Source of the DNA: an uncultured Clostridia bacterium
Lineage (GTDB): Bacteria > Bacillota > Clostridia > TANB77 > CAG-508
NCBI GenBank assembly: GCA_934149165.1
Contig: CAKPDY010000013.1
Span: 1 to 39,652 of the forward strand
Direction of reading: 5' to 3'
DNA: 39,652 nucleotides
Part shown: positions 24,763 to 32,932 of the stretch, piece after piece
Layout: each line of letters opens with the position of its first letter
Position numbering within the stretch: position 1 is the first letter of the stretch
Program-made: the position numbers and the translations under genes
The notes under the pieces: generated by a model
The model's input: the letters and a program-made list of their open reading frames with translations, nothing else
Told to the model about the DNA's origin: nothing
Database searches by the model: none

Positions 24763-26142
24763 ATGTTAAAAAAGAAGAAATTTATAATAATTGGAATAAT
24801 TATTTTTACAATTTGTTTATTATGTGGAACAAAAAGTTATGCAACAGATGGAATTACATATGAAAAAACTTATCCATCTAATGATGGAACTATAATAGTA
24901 AATTTAAAAGGTTTGGAATTAGATGAAAATGAAACTTATGAGTATGCACTAGGAACACAAGGTAATGATGTTCCAAAAAATTGGTATACAATATCAGAAA
25001 AAACAAAAAATACAGCAGTAGTCAATTTAGGAACAAGTACAGAAGGAATAAAACAAGTTTTGGCTAAAACAGATAAAGGTAGAATATGGATAAAAAAACA
25101 AAACTCAGATAATAGTACAGCAGTTAAAGTTGATGTTGATTTAACTTTACCTTTGGAAAAGGCAATTAGCATATCTAATGATGGTTTAGTTGATGGAAAG
25201 AAAGCAAATACATATGGTAATATTTATATACAAGAATCTTATGGTTTGAGTGATGCTATGTACAAATTTGAAAAAATAAATAATAATGAAATAATTAATG
25301 CATGGTTAAAATATAAAAATAATAATGATAATCAAATTCAAGATGTGTATAATACAATAAATAAAATAAAAAAAATACCAGAAACTGGCTATAGCAAGTG
25401 TTATTATAATTATGGTGGTGCTTATAAGACAATTCTAAATAGTAAATTTGATGATCGAACAGACGGTTTATATCTAATATGGATAAAATTAACAGATGAT
25501 GGTTGTAAAACAATAACAGGATATGTTTTATATGATGGATTATATGATACAGGAAAAACAATTGCAGCATATTTAGATAATGTTGATGAGGTTGAGCCTA
25601 CAGTGTCTTCAATAGCGGTAACATCACCAAAATCAGGTGAATATAAAACAGGTGAAAAAATAACAATAACTGCTACTTTTAGTGAAGATATAACAGGTGA
25701 AACAATGCCTACATTAAAAATTAAATTTGGAACAAGTTCTGAAAGAAGTGTAACAAATGGAACATTATCAGGTAATAAAATAACATATACATATAATATA
25801 CAATCAAGTGATGTTGGACAATTGGCTGTAACAGGTTTTACAGGAGGAACAATTAAAGATGCTTCAGGAAATAATGCTAAAATAACTGTAAAAACATTAA
25901 GTGGAAATACAATAAAGGCAAATGTAACTTCTGGCTCTAATAATACACCAGCACCAACAAATCCAACCACACCTACACCCACACCTACACCAACAACACC
26001 AAGTCCTAAAGACCCAACAGTAACACCAAAGACTAAATTACCACAAACAGGAGCAAATTTAACAATTATTTTAGTAGTTTCTGTAATAGGTGTAATTTCT
26101 ATATTGATTTATAATAAATATAAGAAATTTAGAACATTTTAA
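24763..26142 (+). CDS. LPXTG-anchored cell-surface protein
   Basis: The 459-aa protein begins with a signal peptide (KKKKFIIIGIIIFTICLLCG, cleaved near residue 28). An N-terminal region of unknown fold follows, then an Ig-like repeat (about 285-385, SIAVTSPKSGEYKTGEKITI and FSEDITGETMPTLKIKFG). A Pro/Thr-rich wall-spanning linker leads to the sortase signal LPQTG, a hydrophobic helix and a Lys/Arg tail. Sortase would attach it to peptidoglycan. The ligand is unknown. AGGAGG precedes ATG. Upstream lie paired palindromes, and a strong hairpin terminator follows at once. Confidence 0.88.
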   Translation: MLKKKKFIIIGIIIFTICLLCGTKSYATDGITYEKTYPSNDGTIIVNLKGLELDENETYEYALGTQGNDVPKNWYTISEKTKNTAVVNLGTSTEGIKQVLAKTDKGRIWIKKQNSDNSTAVKVDVDLTLPLEKAISISNDGLVDGKKANTYGNIYIQESYGLSDAMYKFEKINNNEIINAWLKYKNNNDNQIQDVYNTINKIKKIPETGYSKCYYNYGGAYKTILNSKFDDRTDGLYLIWIKLTDDGCKTITGYVLYDGLYDTGKTIAAYLDNVDEVEPTVSSIAVTSPKSGEYKTGEKITITATFSEDITGETMPTLKIKFGTSSERSVTNGTLSGNKITYTYNIQSSDVGQLAVTGFTGGTIKDASGNNAKITVKTLSGNTIKANVTSGSNNTPAPTNPTTPTPTPTPTTPSPKDPTVTPKTKLPQTGANLTIILVVSVIGVISILIYNKYKKFRTF

Positions 26143-26147
26143 TTTTC

Positions 26148-26192
26148 CTATTTGGTTGACATAGCTTAATATGCCAGCCAAATAGTTTTTTT
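26148..26192 (+). terminator. terminator after the surface protein, repeat-like
   Basis: A 16-bp stem (26148-26163 with 26170-26185, two wobble pairs) is followed by seven Ts. The left arm and its flank closely match the hairpin at 16131-16181. Confidence 0.8.
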
Positions 26193-26203
26193 ATTTACTA
26201 TAA

Positions 26204-26731
26204 TTGAATAGTACTTTATGTCGAAATATAGTTTTATTTGACACACAAGACTATCCACAAGCAATATTGACAGATACGTTAAAAATATGTATAATTGAAT
26301 TACCAAAGTATGTTAAATATAAAGGAAACAACAACAGTTTGAATCTTTGGACAGAGTTTTTTAGAAATCCAGAGGTGATGAAAATGTCAAAAGAAAATAT
26401 AGAACACGAAAAAAATGAAAAACTAAAAAGAACAAAAACAGCAATAATAGAAGCAAAAGAAACACTAGAAAAAATAAGCCAAAACAAACATGAACAAGAA
26501 CTTGCACGTTTGCGTGATAAATATATAAAAGACCAAATTGCAATTCAAAAGTATGGATATAAACAAGGAATTGAAGATGGAAAAAATGAGGGAATTGAAA
26601 TTGGAAGAAGTGAAGGAAGTAAAAATAAAAGCATACAAATTGTGAAAAAAATGTTGGAAGAAAAAATTAATATTGAATTAATTAGTAAAGTAACAGGAAT
26701 ATCAGTAGAAGAAATTAAAAAAATGTTTTAA
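26204..26731 (+). pseudogene. 5'-truncated Rpn-family nuclease/putative transposase
   Basis: The readable segment matches the C-terminal half of Rpn/PDDEXK-type recombination-promoting nucleases: LFDTQDYPQAILTDTLKICIIELPKY, then NNNSLNLWTEFFRNPEVMKM, a charged coiled coil, and the GYKQGIEDGKNEGIEIGRSEG tail with its terminal helix. The N-terminal catalytic domain (about 120-150 residues) is missing, and no good ribosome-binding site precedes the segment. It is best read as a remnant. The sequence directly upstream is the 26148-26192 hairpin. Confidence 0.75.
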
Positions 26732-26800
26732 GAATATAAAGTAATAAAATTAAACCATTTAAAAGAATACAAACCACATTAAAAAATTTTATTTTAAATA

Positions 26801-26829
26801 TTGATTAATTATCAAATAAATGATATTAT
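26801..26829 (+). promoter_or_regulatory. promoter of the pheS T-box leader
   Basis: TTGATT (26801-26806), 17-nt spacer, TATTAT (26824-26829) preceded by TGA as an extended -10. Confidence 0.5.
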
Positions 26830-26860
26830 ATATGCAATAATTTAAAAACTAATAAAAAAG

Positions 26861-27108
26861 CAAAGTAGATTAACATCTAAATTATTTACAGAGAATTAGG
26901 AATTAGCTGAGAACCTAATATAATTTGTTATTTGAAATTTCACTTTTTTGGTCTTTTATTGAAATTATAGTAATTATAAGAAAGTAGGTAAAAGCGGTCT
27001 AGTATCGTTAAAACTAGAATAAGGTTATTTATCAGAACATGAAAATAACAAATTTAGGTGGTACCACGAGTCATTTCGTCCTAGAAATAGGATTGAAATG
27101 ACTTTTTT
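26861..27108 (+). promoter_or_regulatory. T-box riboswitch upstream of pheS
   Basis: The leader has T-box landmarks: an AGAGAATTAGG stem I region (26890s), the T-box core AGGTGGTACCACG at 27056-27068, and a terminator whose arms GTCATTTC (27070-27077) and GAAATGAC (27095-27102) are followed by six Ts. Uncharged tRNA-Phe should stabilise the antiterminator and switch on pheS. TTC at 26939-26941 is a possible specifier codon, but I could not fix the specifier loop confidently. Confidence 0.88.
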
Positions 27109-27135
27109 GATTTATTTAGAAAGGGGTAATGAAAA

Positions 27136-28179
27136 ATGAAACAAGCAATTGAAAACATTAGACAACAGTCAATTTTAGAAATTGAAAATTCAAAAGATTT
27201 AAAAGAATTAAATGACATAAGGGTAAAGTATTTAGGTAAAAAAGGAGAACTAACTTCTGTTTTAAGAGGAATGGGTGCTTTATCAGCAGAAGAAAGGCCT
27301 ATTATTGGAAGTTTAGTAAATGTTGTTAAAAATGAACTTGAAGAATTAATTTCAGGAAAAGAAGAACAATTCAAACAAGAAGAAATGAATAGAAAATTAG
27401 AAAGTGAAAGAATAGATATAACACTACCAAGTAAAAAAATAAAAAGAGGAAGCAAACATCCAATAAATAGAACAATAGAAGAAATTGAAGATTTATTTGT
27501 ATCTATGGGATATGATGTAATTTCAGGACCAGAGCTTGAAACAGATGAATATTGTTTTGAAAGATTAAATTTGCCAGAAGGGCATCCTGCAAGAGATATG
27601 CAAGATAGTTTTTATATAACAAATAAATATTTATTAAGAACTCAAACATCTGCAGTTCAAGCAAGAACAATGATAGAAAAAGGTGGAAAAGAACCTATTA
27701 GAATGATTTGTACAGGAAAAACATATAGAAGAGAAGATGATGCAACACATTCACATCAATTTAATCAAGTAGAAGGGTTAGTTATAGATAAAAAAGAAAA
27801 TAATGTTTCTTTAGCAGATTTAAAAGGAACTTTAGAAGTATTTGTTAGAAAAATGCTAGGAGAGAATTCTGAATTAAGATTTAGACCAAGTTATTTCCCA
27901 TTTACAGAACCATCATATGAAGTAGATGTATCTTGCTTTAATTGTGGTGGAAAAGGTTGCCCATTATGTAAAAAAACAGGATGGATTGAAATTTTAGGAG
28001 CTGGAATTGTTCACCCAAATGTTTTGAAAATGAATGGATATGATCCAGAATTATATGGCGGTTTTGCCTTTGGTACAGGTATTGATAGATTAGCTATGTT
28101 TAAATATGGAATTACTGATATGAGATATTTATATGGTAATGATTATAGATTTTTAAGTCAATTTGATAGAAAAGATTGA
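27136..28179 (+). CDS. pheS: phenylalanyl-tRNA synthetase alpha subunit
   Basis: PheS forms the catalytic core of the (alpha-beta)2 enzyme that charges tRNA-Phe. The 347-aa protein has the N-terminal coiled coil, then class II motifs: HPINRTIEEIEDLFVSMGYD, the HPARDMQDSFY segment, motif 2 around GKTYRREDDATHSHQFNQVEG, and motif 3 in GFAFGTGIDRLAMFKYGI. An extra CxxC pair (CFNCGGKGCPLCKKTG, about residues 266-281) marks the zinc-ribbon variant found in many Firmicutes. AAAGGGG lies before the ATG. It is controlled by the T-box just upstream. Confidence 0.97.
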   Translation: MKQAIENIRQQSILEIENSKDLKELNDIRVKYLGKKGELTSVLRGMGALSAEERPIIGSLVNVVKNELEELISGKEEQFKQEEMNRKLESERIDITLPSKKIKRGSKHPINRTIEEIEDLFVSMGYDVISGPELETDEYCFERLNLPEGHPARDMQDSFYITNKYLLRTQTSAVQARTMIEKGGKEPIRMICTGKTYRREDDATHSHQFNQVEGLVIDKKENNVSLADLKGTLEVFVRKMLGENSELRFRPSYFPFTEPSYEVDVSCFNCGGKGCPLCKKTGWIEILGAGIVHPNVLKMNGYDPELYGGFAFGTGIDRLAMFKYGITDMRYLYGNDYRFLSQFDRKD

Positions 28180-28229
28180 TTCATACAAACATATCTAATA
28201 ATAAAAATGAAAAAATCAGATAAGTTTTT

Positions 28230-28238
28230 TGTTATAAT
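28230..28238 (+). promoter_or_regulatory. possible internal promoter before pheT
   Basis: TGTTATAAT, an extended -10, lies 40 nt before pheT in the 99-nt pheS-pheT spacer. No -35 is clear. It could allow some T-box-independent pheT transcription. Confidence 0.3.
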
Positions 28239-28278
28239 TATTATAATGGACTTAGAGGAAAAAAGGAGAGGTTAAAAA

Positions 28279-30648
28279 ATGAAATTAAGTACAAACTTTT
28301 TAAAAGATTATGTAGATATAGATGTTCCTGTAAAAACTTTGGCAGAAGATATGACAAGGGTTGGAAATGAATATGATTATGCAGGAAATTTTATAGAGGC
28401 TACAAATTTAGTAATTGGTGAAATAAAAAAATGTGAAGAACACCCAGATTCAGACCATTTACATGTATGTAAAGTTGATATTGGAGATGAAGTATTACAA
28501 ATAGTTTGTGGTGCTCCAAATGCAAGAAAAGGAATAAAAGTTATAGTAGCATTACCAGGTGCAATACTTCCAGGAGATATTACAATAAAAAAAGGTTTTA
28601 TTCGTGGAGTTGAATCAAATGGAATGATGTGTTCAATGGCTGAACTTGGTTTAGAATCTAAATTTTTAACACAAGCAGATAAAGAAGGTATTCATGAATT
28701 ACCTCAAAATGCTCCTGTTGGGGAAGACCCAATTGAATTTATGAACATGAATGATGGAGTTATTGATTTTGAATTAACAGCCAACCGTGGAGATTTATTA
28801 AGTATACTAGGAATGGCATATGAAACTGGAGCAATATATAATAAACCTGTTAAAACAATAAATTTAAAACATAGTGAAGAAGGGTATAATATAACAAATT
28901 CATTTAAAATAGATATTCAAACAAATAATTGTAGTTTATTTTTAGCTAAAAAAGTTGAAAATGTAACTGTAAAAGAAAGTCCTACATTCATAAAAAATAG
29001 ACTAATGGCTTGTGGAATTAGACCAATTAATAATGTTGTTGATATAAGCAATTATGTAATGCTTGAAGTAGGTCAACCTTTACATTTTTATGATGCTGAT
29101 AGATTAGGAAATAAAATGATAGTAAGAATGGCTAGTAATGGCGAGAAACTAACTACTTTAGACAATATAGAAAGAACATTAGATGAAAATGACATAGTAA
29201 TTGCAACACCAGAAAAGTCAATAGGGTTAGCAGGAGTAATGGGTGGATTAGATACAGAAGTAGAAAAATTCACTAAAAATATTATAATTGAATCTGCAAT
29301 TTTTGATGGTGTAAAAGTTAGGAAAACTTCAAAAAAAGTTGTTAGAAGTGAAGCAAGTAATCGTTTTGAAAAAGGCTTGGATCCAAACAGAACATATATG
29401 GCGGTAGAAAGAGCATGCCACCTATTAGAAAAATATGCTGATGCAACAATTATCTCAGGTTTATGTGTTTATGATAGAGCAGAAAAACAAGATAAAGAAA
29501 TAAGAATAACAGTTGAAAATATAAATAGAGTTCTAGGTACAAATCTTTCAGAAGATGATGTAATAGATGTTTTCAAAAGACTTAAATTTACAGGATATGC
29601 AGAAGATGGAAATATTAGAGTATTAGTTCCTAGAAGAAGATTAGATATAAATATAAAAGAAGATTTAATTGAAGAAGTTGGACGTATTTATGGGGTTGAT
29701 AATATAAAAGGAAAATTACCAGTTCTTCCAATGAAATCAGGTTCATATGATAAGACAACAAGAGAAATTAGAAATAAAATGATGTCTTTAGGATTAAATG
29801 AAACTTTAACATATGTATTAGTAAATGAAAATGAAGCTAAAAAATATACAACAGATAGTTTTGAAACTCTAAAATTATTAGACCCATTAACAGAAGAAAG
29901 AAACACTTTAAGATATAGTATGATTCCTTCAATGGTTAAAACATATGAATATAATAAAGCTCGTAATATAAAAGATATATCTATATTTGAAATAGGAAAA
30001 GGGTTCTTCAAAAAAGGTGAGGAATACGGTGAAAACAGCAAATTATGTGTATTAATGACTGGGGAATATTATTTAGGATTAGGCAATAGAAAAAATGTTG
30101 ATTTTTATATTATAAAAGGAATAGCAGAAGAAATTTTAGATTATTTAGGATATGGAAATAGATATAGTTTTGTGCATCCACAAAATTTGGCGAAAGAATT
30201 TCATCCAGGGCAAAGTGCTGAAATCTCAGTTAATAATGATATAGTAGGTATTATAGCAAAATTACATCCACAAGTAACTAAAGATGATGTATTTGTTATG
30301 GAAATTAATTTAGATAAATTATTAGCAAAAAGAGTTGGAAAAATGAAGTATAAAGAAATTTCAAAATTCCCTTCTGTAAAAAAAGATTTAGCATTTGTTA
30401 TGGATAAAAATATTGAATCTAAAGAGATAGAAACAATTATAAAAAAAGCAGGTGGAAATTTATTAAATAATATTGAGGTTTTTGATGTTTACACAGGTGA
30501 AAATGTTGGCAAAAATGAAAAGTCAATAGCATATAGTCTAACATTTATGGATAATAAGAAAACTTTAACTGAAGAAGAGGTATTAGCTGTTTTTGAAAAG
30601 ATTATAAATATGGTTGAAAGCAAAAGTGAAGCTAAACTACGCACTTAG
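28279..30648 (+). CDS. pheT: phenylalanyl-tRNA synthetase beta subunit
   Basis: The 789-aa beta subunit contributes tRNA binding and editing. Visible domains: N-terminal EMAP/OB-type tRNA-binding domain (about 40-150, EEHPDSDHLHVCKVDIG and IVCGAPNARKG), the B3/B4 editing domain (GLAGVMGGLDTEV near residue 315), B5 (EDLIEEVGRIYGVDNI near residue 458), and the C-terminal anticodon-binding FDX-ACB domain (ISKFPSVKKDLAFVMD near residue 694). Length is normal. GGAGAGG precedes the ATG. Confidence 0.97.
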   Translation: MKLSTNFLKDYVDIDVPVKTLAEDMTRVGNEYDYAGNFIEATNLVIGEIKKCEEHPDSDHLHVCKVDIGDEVLQIVCGAPNARKGIKVIVALPGAILPGDITIKKGFIRGVESNGMMCSMAELGLESKFLTQADKEGIHELPQNAPVGEDPIEFMNMNDGVIDFELTANRGDLLSILGMAYETGAIYNKPVKTINLKHSEEGYNITNSFKIDIQTNNCSLFLAKKVENVTVKESPTFIKNRLMACGIRPINNVVDISNYVMLEVGQPLHFYDADRLGNKMIVRMASNGEKLTTLDNIERTLDENDIVIATPEKSIGLAGVMGGLDTEVEKFTKNIIIESAIFDGVKVRKTSKKVVRSEASNRFEKGLDPNRTYMAVERACHLLEKYADATIISGLCVYDRAEKQDKEIRITVENINRVLGTNLSEDDVIDVFKRLKFTGYAEDGNIRVLVPRRRLDINIKEDLIEEVGRIYGVDNIKGKLPVLPMKSGSYDKTTREIRNKMMSLGLNETLTYVLVNENEAKKYTTDSFETLKLLDPLTEERNTLRYSMIPSMVKTYEYNKARNIKDISIFEIGKGFFKKGEEYGENSKLCVLMTGEYYLGLGNRKNVDFYIIKGIAEEILDYLGYGNRYSFVHPQNLAKEFHPGQSAEISVNNDIVGIIAKLHPQVTKDDVFVMEINLDKLLAKRVGKMKYKEISKFPSVKKDLAFVMDKNIESKEIETIIKKAGGNLLNNIEVFDVYTGENVGKNEKSIAYSLTFMDNKKTLTEEEVLAVFEKIINMVESKSEAKLRT

Positions 30649-30726
30649 GATAATTAGTTAATTGGAAAAGTGTGTGTATTAGTGTGTTAGTAAATGGTCA
30701 GGTTTATTTTTGAAAAATAAAAGTTT

Positions 30727-30780
30727 GTTATAATTCACAGCTTACTCTATAATTTTTGAGTATAGGCTGTGAATTGTAAC
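30727..30780 (+). other. hairpin between pheT and tRNA-Leu
   Basis: A 15-bp stem (30727-30741 with 30766-30780, one wobble) is extended by a partial TACTC/GAGTA inner stem. No T-run follows, so function as a terminator is uncertain. The rest of the 238-nt gap 30649-30886 holds only the tRNA promoter. Confidence 0.5.
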
Positions 30781-30819
30781 CACTTGTAACAAAAAATTTG
30801 AAAAAATTCAAAAAATGTA

Positions 30820-30848
30820 TTGACAAATTATTACAAGCAATATATAAT
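30820..30848 (+). promoter_or_regulatory. tRNA-Leu promoter
   Basis: Perfect TTGACA (30820-30825) and TATAAT (30843-30848) with a 17-nt spacer, about 40 nt before the tRNA. Confidence 0.85.
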
Positions 30849-30886
30849 AACAATTGTCGTAAGACAAATGCCAGTTTATATTAAAT

Positions 30887-30974
30887 GCAGATGTGGCGGA
30901 ACTGGCAGACGCACAGGACTTAAAATCCTGCGGTTGAATAAACCGTGCCGGTTCGATTCCGGCCATCTGCACCA
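30887..30974 (+). tRNA. tRNA-Leu (anticodon TAA)
   Basis: GCAGATG at the 5' end pairs with CATCTGC at the 3' end; discriminator A and encoded CCA (30972-30974) follow. The anticodon stem CAGGA/TCCTG encloses loop CTTAAAA, giving anticodon TAA, which reads TTA/TTG leucine codons. A long variable arm (GCGGTTGAATAAACCGT) confirms a class II tRNA, and GGTTCGATTCC is the T arm. Its 3' end is the likely attachment site of the adjacent integrative element. Confidence 0.97.
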
Positions 30975-30979
30975 TAGGA

Positions 30980-31017
30980 GCATCAAGGAGTTTGAGAGAA
31001 TTAACCTTGATGCTTTT
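30980..31017 (+). terminator. tRNA-Leu terminator
   Basis: GCATCAAGG (30980-30988) pairs with CCTTGATGC (31005-31013), followed by TTTTATA. It lies 6 nt after the encoded CCA and faces the convergent integrase gene. Confidence 0.75.
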
Positions 31018-31050
31018 ATAATAAAATTGCTAGATTTTTCTAACAAATTT

Positions 31051-32328
31051 CTAACAATTTTCAATTTTTATGTTTGTAGATGTATTAGTGTCCAGAACTA
31101 ATATATCTTTTTTTATGCTTTTGTCTTCATTATTATTTTTGGTGCTAAAACTTAATGCGTTCTCAATGGCAGATGCTGATTTTATTTTTGTACTCGAATC
31201 CAAGTGTGTATATCTTTCTATTGTTCTCGAACTTGAATGACCTAGCCAATCTTGTATTTCTCTTAATGATATGCCCTTTTTTACAAGCAATGTTCCGACA
31301 ACTATGTCTTAAGTCGTGAAATCTTATTTTTCGTAAATTGTTGTTTCTTAATATTTGTTTAAACTTATGACTAACATAGTCAGGTTTTCTCAAATTTCCT
31401 AGCTCATCTAAACAAACATAATCTTTATATTTTTTATTGTAACTATCTTTAAATATAAACATATAGTATTCTTGCATTTTTCTAGTGTATAGTAAAAGTT
31501 TTTCAATTTCCTTAAATAAAGGCAAAGTTCTATAACTTGATTTATTCTTTGTTTTGCTTTTAGTAATCATCTTCGTTTTAGTTTCAATATTTTCATTTGT
31601 AACTGTTATAACTTTATGATTTATAGTAATTGTTTTATTTTCAAAATCTATTGCAGACCATCTAATTCCTAAAACTTCACTTCTTCGTAATCCATAAAAC
31701 GCAGTTAAATAAACAATTAATTCTAAAGGTGTATCTTTTACAACTTGAAATAAATTATTCAATTCATCTTCATTGTAGTAATCAGCAATAAATTGCTCTT
31801 GATGAGGTCTACCAACTTTTATAGCTGGATTACTTGGTATTAAATCTGTTTGTACCGCATAATCTAAAGCCTTTCTAATATTAGCATGATATTTTGTAAC
31901 AGTATTTCCTTTTAAGCCTTGTGAGTAAAGCCAATTATAAAAATCTAAAATATGAACAGGTTTTAAATCTTCCAGCATTACTGGATTGTTAGTAAAATAC
32001 TCTTTTGTTCTGCCTTCAATTTGTCTTTTATAACCTGTATATGTAGATTCTTCAATTTGATGTTTTATCATATCAAGCCATTTAATCATAAAGTCAGCAA
32101 ATGATATTTGTACTTTTTTATCTTCCGTTTTTGTTTCTGTAATCGTTTCTAATTTATTTATAAATTCATCTCTTATTTGAATAAGTTTTTTTCAGCTTTT
32201 TTCTTACTTTCGTTTTCCTTAAATCCTGTAGATACCCATTTCATTTTTCTTATGCCATCTACATAGTAAGTCAATACTGTATAAAAAGTCTTATTCTTAA
32301 TTGTTAAATATGCTGTGATGTTATACAT
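31051..32328 (-). CDS. tyrosine recombinase (Tn916/ICE type) requiring a -1 and a +1 shift
   Basis: The integrase of the element beside tRNA-Leu. ATG 32328-32326 follows AAGGAG. The N-terminus (ITAYLTIKNKTFYTVLTYY..., STGFKEN) is an arm-type DNA-binding domain. Frame 0 stops at 32175-32173, but a -1 shift at the in-phase heptamer A AAA AAC (32191-32185) continues into LIQIRDEF and the core-binding domain. Catalytic residues follow: Arg215 (YGLRRSE), His338 and Arg341 (HDLRH). At 31297 an in-frame CGG breaks the frame again; skipping its C restores GTLLVKKGISL, LGHSSSRTIERY (His364, nucleophile Tyr373) and the end at 31051. The full product would be 425 aa, a normal length. It may be a double-frameshift pseudogene, or one or both shifts may be recoding. 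Confidence 0.85.
31294..31297 (-). other. in-frame CGG-A: +1 shift site in the second integrase
   Basis: On the minus strand codons read AGT TGT [C] GGA ACA TTG. CGG is in frame at 31297-31295. Skipping the C gives Ser-Cys-Gly-Thr-Leu-Leu, matching the RHS-C-x-T-L-L stretch that follows HxxR in this family. Confidence 0.7.
32185..32191 (-). other. A AAA AAC heptamer at the -1 shift point
   Basis: Codons are GCT GAA AAA AAC TTA. The heptamer has the X XXY YYZ phase used in -1 frameshifting, and the -1 frame continues as CTT ATT CAA ATA, the expected protein. A one-base deletion in the A-run would look the same. Confidence 0.55.
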
Positions 32329-32364
32329 TAAAATCTCCTTCCTAATTTTAAATAGTATTAAAAA

Positions 32365-32565
32365 TTATTGAGTTAAAAAAGCAATAACATTTATCTTAGG
32401 TATTCTGTATAGCTTTCCAACTTTAATTGCTTTTATAGTGCCTTCTCGCACTAATTCGTATGCCTTTTGTTTACCAATATTACCTAGCATTGATTGTAGT
32501 CCAGATACATCAACAACATCAGGATAATTAGCAAACATTTCTTGAGTGTTAATATTATTTTGCAT
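32365..32565 (-). CDS. excisionase-like helix-turn-helix protein
   Basis: A 66-aa protein with a MerR/HTH_17-type fold: DVSGLQSMLGNIGKQKAYELVREGTIKAIKVGKLYRIPK, ending in a short helix. In this family the small protein directs excision and controls the integrase; its location 36 nt before int on the same strand fits that role. AAAGGAGG precedes the ATG. Confidence 0.85.
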   Translation of the reverse strand: MQNNINTQEMFANYPDVVDVSGLQSMLGNIGKQKAYELVREGTIKAIKVGKLYRIPKINVIAFLTQ

Positions 32566-32637
32566 CGCATTCCTCCTTTTCTTTCAATATCAAAATTTTG
32601 CATATATTTTAGTAGATTTTTTAACCATCCCATCTAC

Positions 32638-32670
32638 TTAGGGGAATATTATAGTTTGTTTTACCAACAT
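32638..32670 (-). other. possible 10-codon leader peptide upstream of xis
   Basis: ATG at 32670 follows GGAGAGGTGAAAATCCT and encodes MLVKQTIIFP before TAA (32640-32638). The good ribosome-binding site suggests translation. It lies in the xis-int leader, about 70 nt before xis. A leader-peptide control function is a guess. Confidence 0.35.
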
Positions 32671-32738
32671 AGGATTTTCACCTCTCCGTTATCAACCGAG
32701 CGACTCCTCAACATCATATTAAGCCAAGCCGAAGTATC

Positions 32739-32767
32739 ATTATAGCGTTCTATAATACTGGTGTTAT
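32739..32767 (-). promoter_or_regulatory. possible xis-int promoter
   Basis: On the minus strand TATAAT (32744-32739) lies 17 nt after ATAACA (32767-32762), a partial -35. It would start a transcript covering the small leader ORF, xis and int. Confidence 0.4.
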
Positions 32768-32768
32768 G

Positions 32769-32861
32769 ACACTTTTGAAAGTGTATTTTTCAACGTGCTA
32801 CAATACTTTTACAATTTTTACTTGCAAAAGTATTGTAATTATGACGGCATTATAGTATAAT
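32769..32861 (+). promoter_or_regulatory. operator-like repeat and promoter of the DUF6076 gene
   Basis: TTGTAA (32833-32838) and TATAAT (32856-32861) are spaced by 17 nt. A perfect 12-bp inverted repeat (32799-32810 with 32826-32837) overlaps the -35, as a repressor site would. A separate short hairpin ACACTTTTGAAAGTGT with a T5 tail (about 32770-32790) lies upstream. The whole gap 32566-32932 contains no other gene that I can support. Confidence 0.5.
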
Positions 32862-32932
32862 ATTTATAGAATGTCAATAACAAAAAATAAAAAAAATGAA
32901 ATTGTTAACAAAGATTTGGAGGATTTATTGAA

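Noticed and set aside
25422..25982. A 186-aa minus-strand ORF opposite the surface protein
   Set aside because: It is an antisense shadow of the Thr/Pro-rich coding sequence, with no ribosome-binding site and low-complexity composition.
30820..31101. A 93-aa ORF over the tRNA-Leu region
   Set aside because: It reads straight through the tRNA promoter, the tRNA and its terminator, and has no family resemblance.
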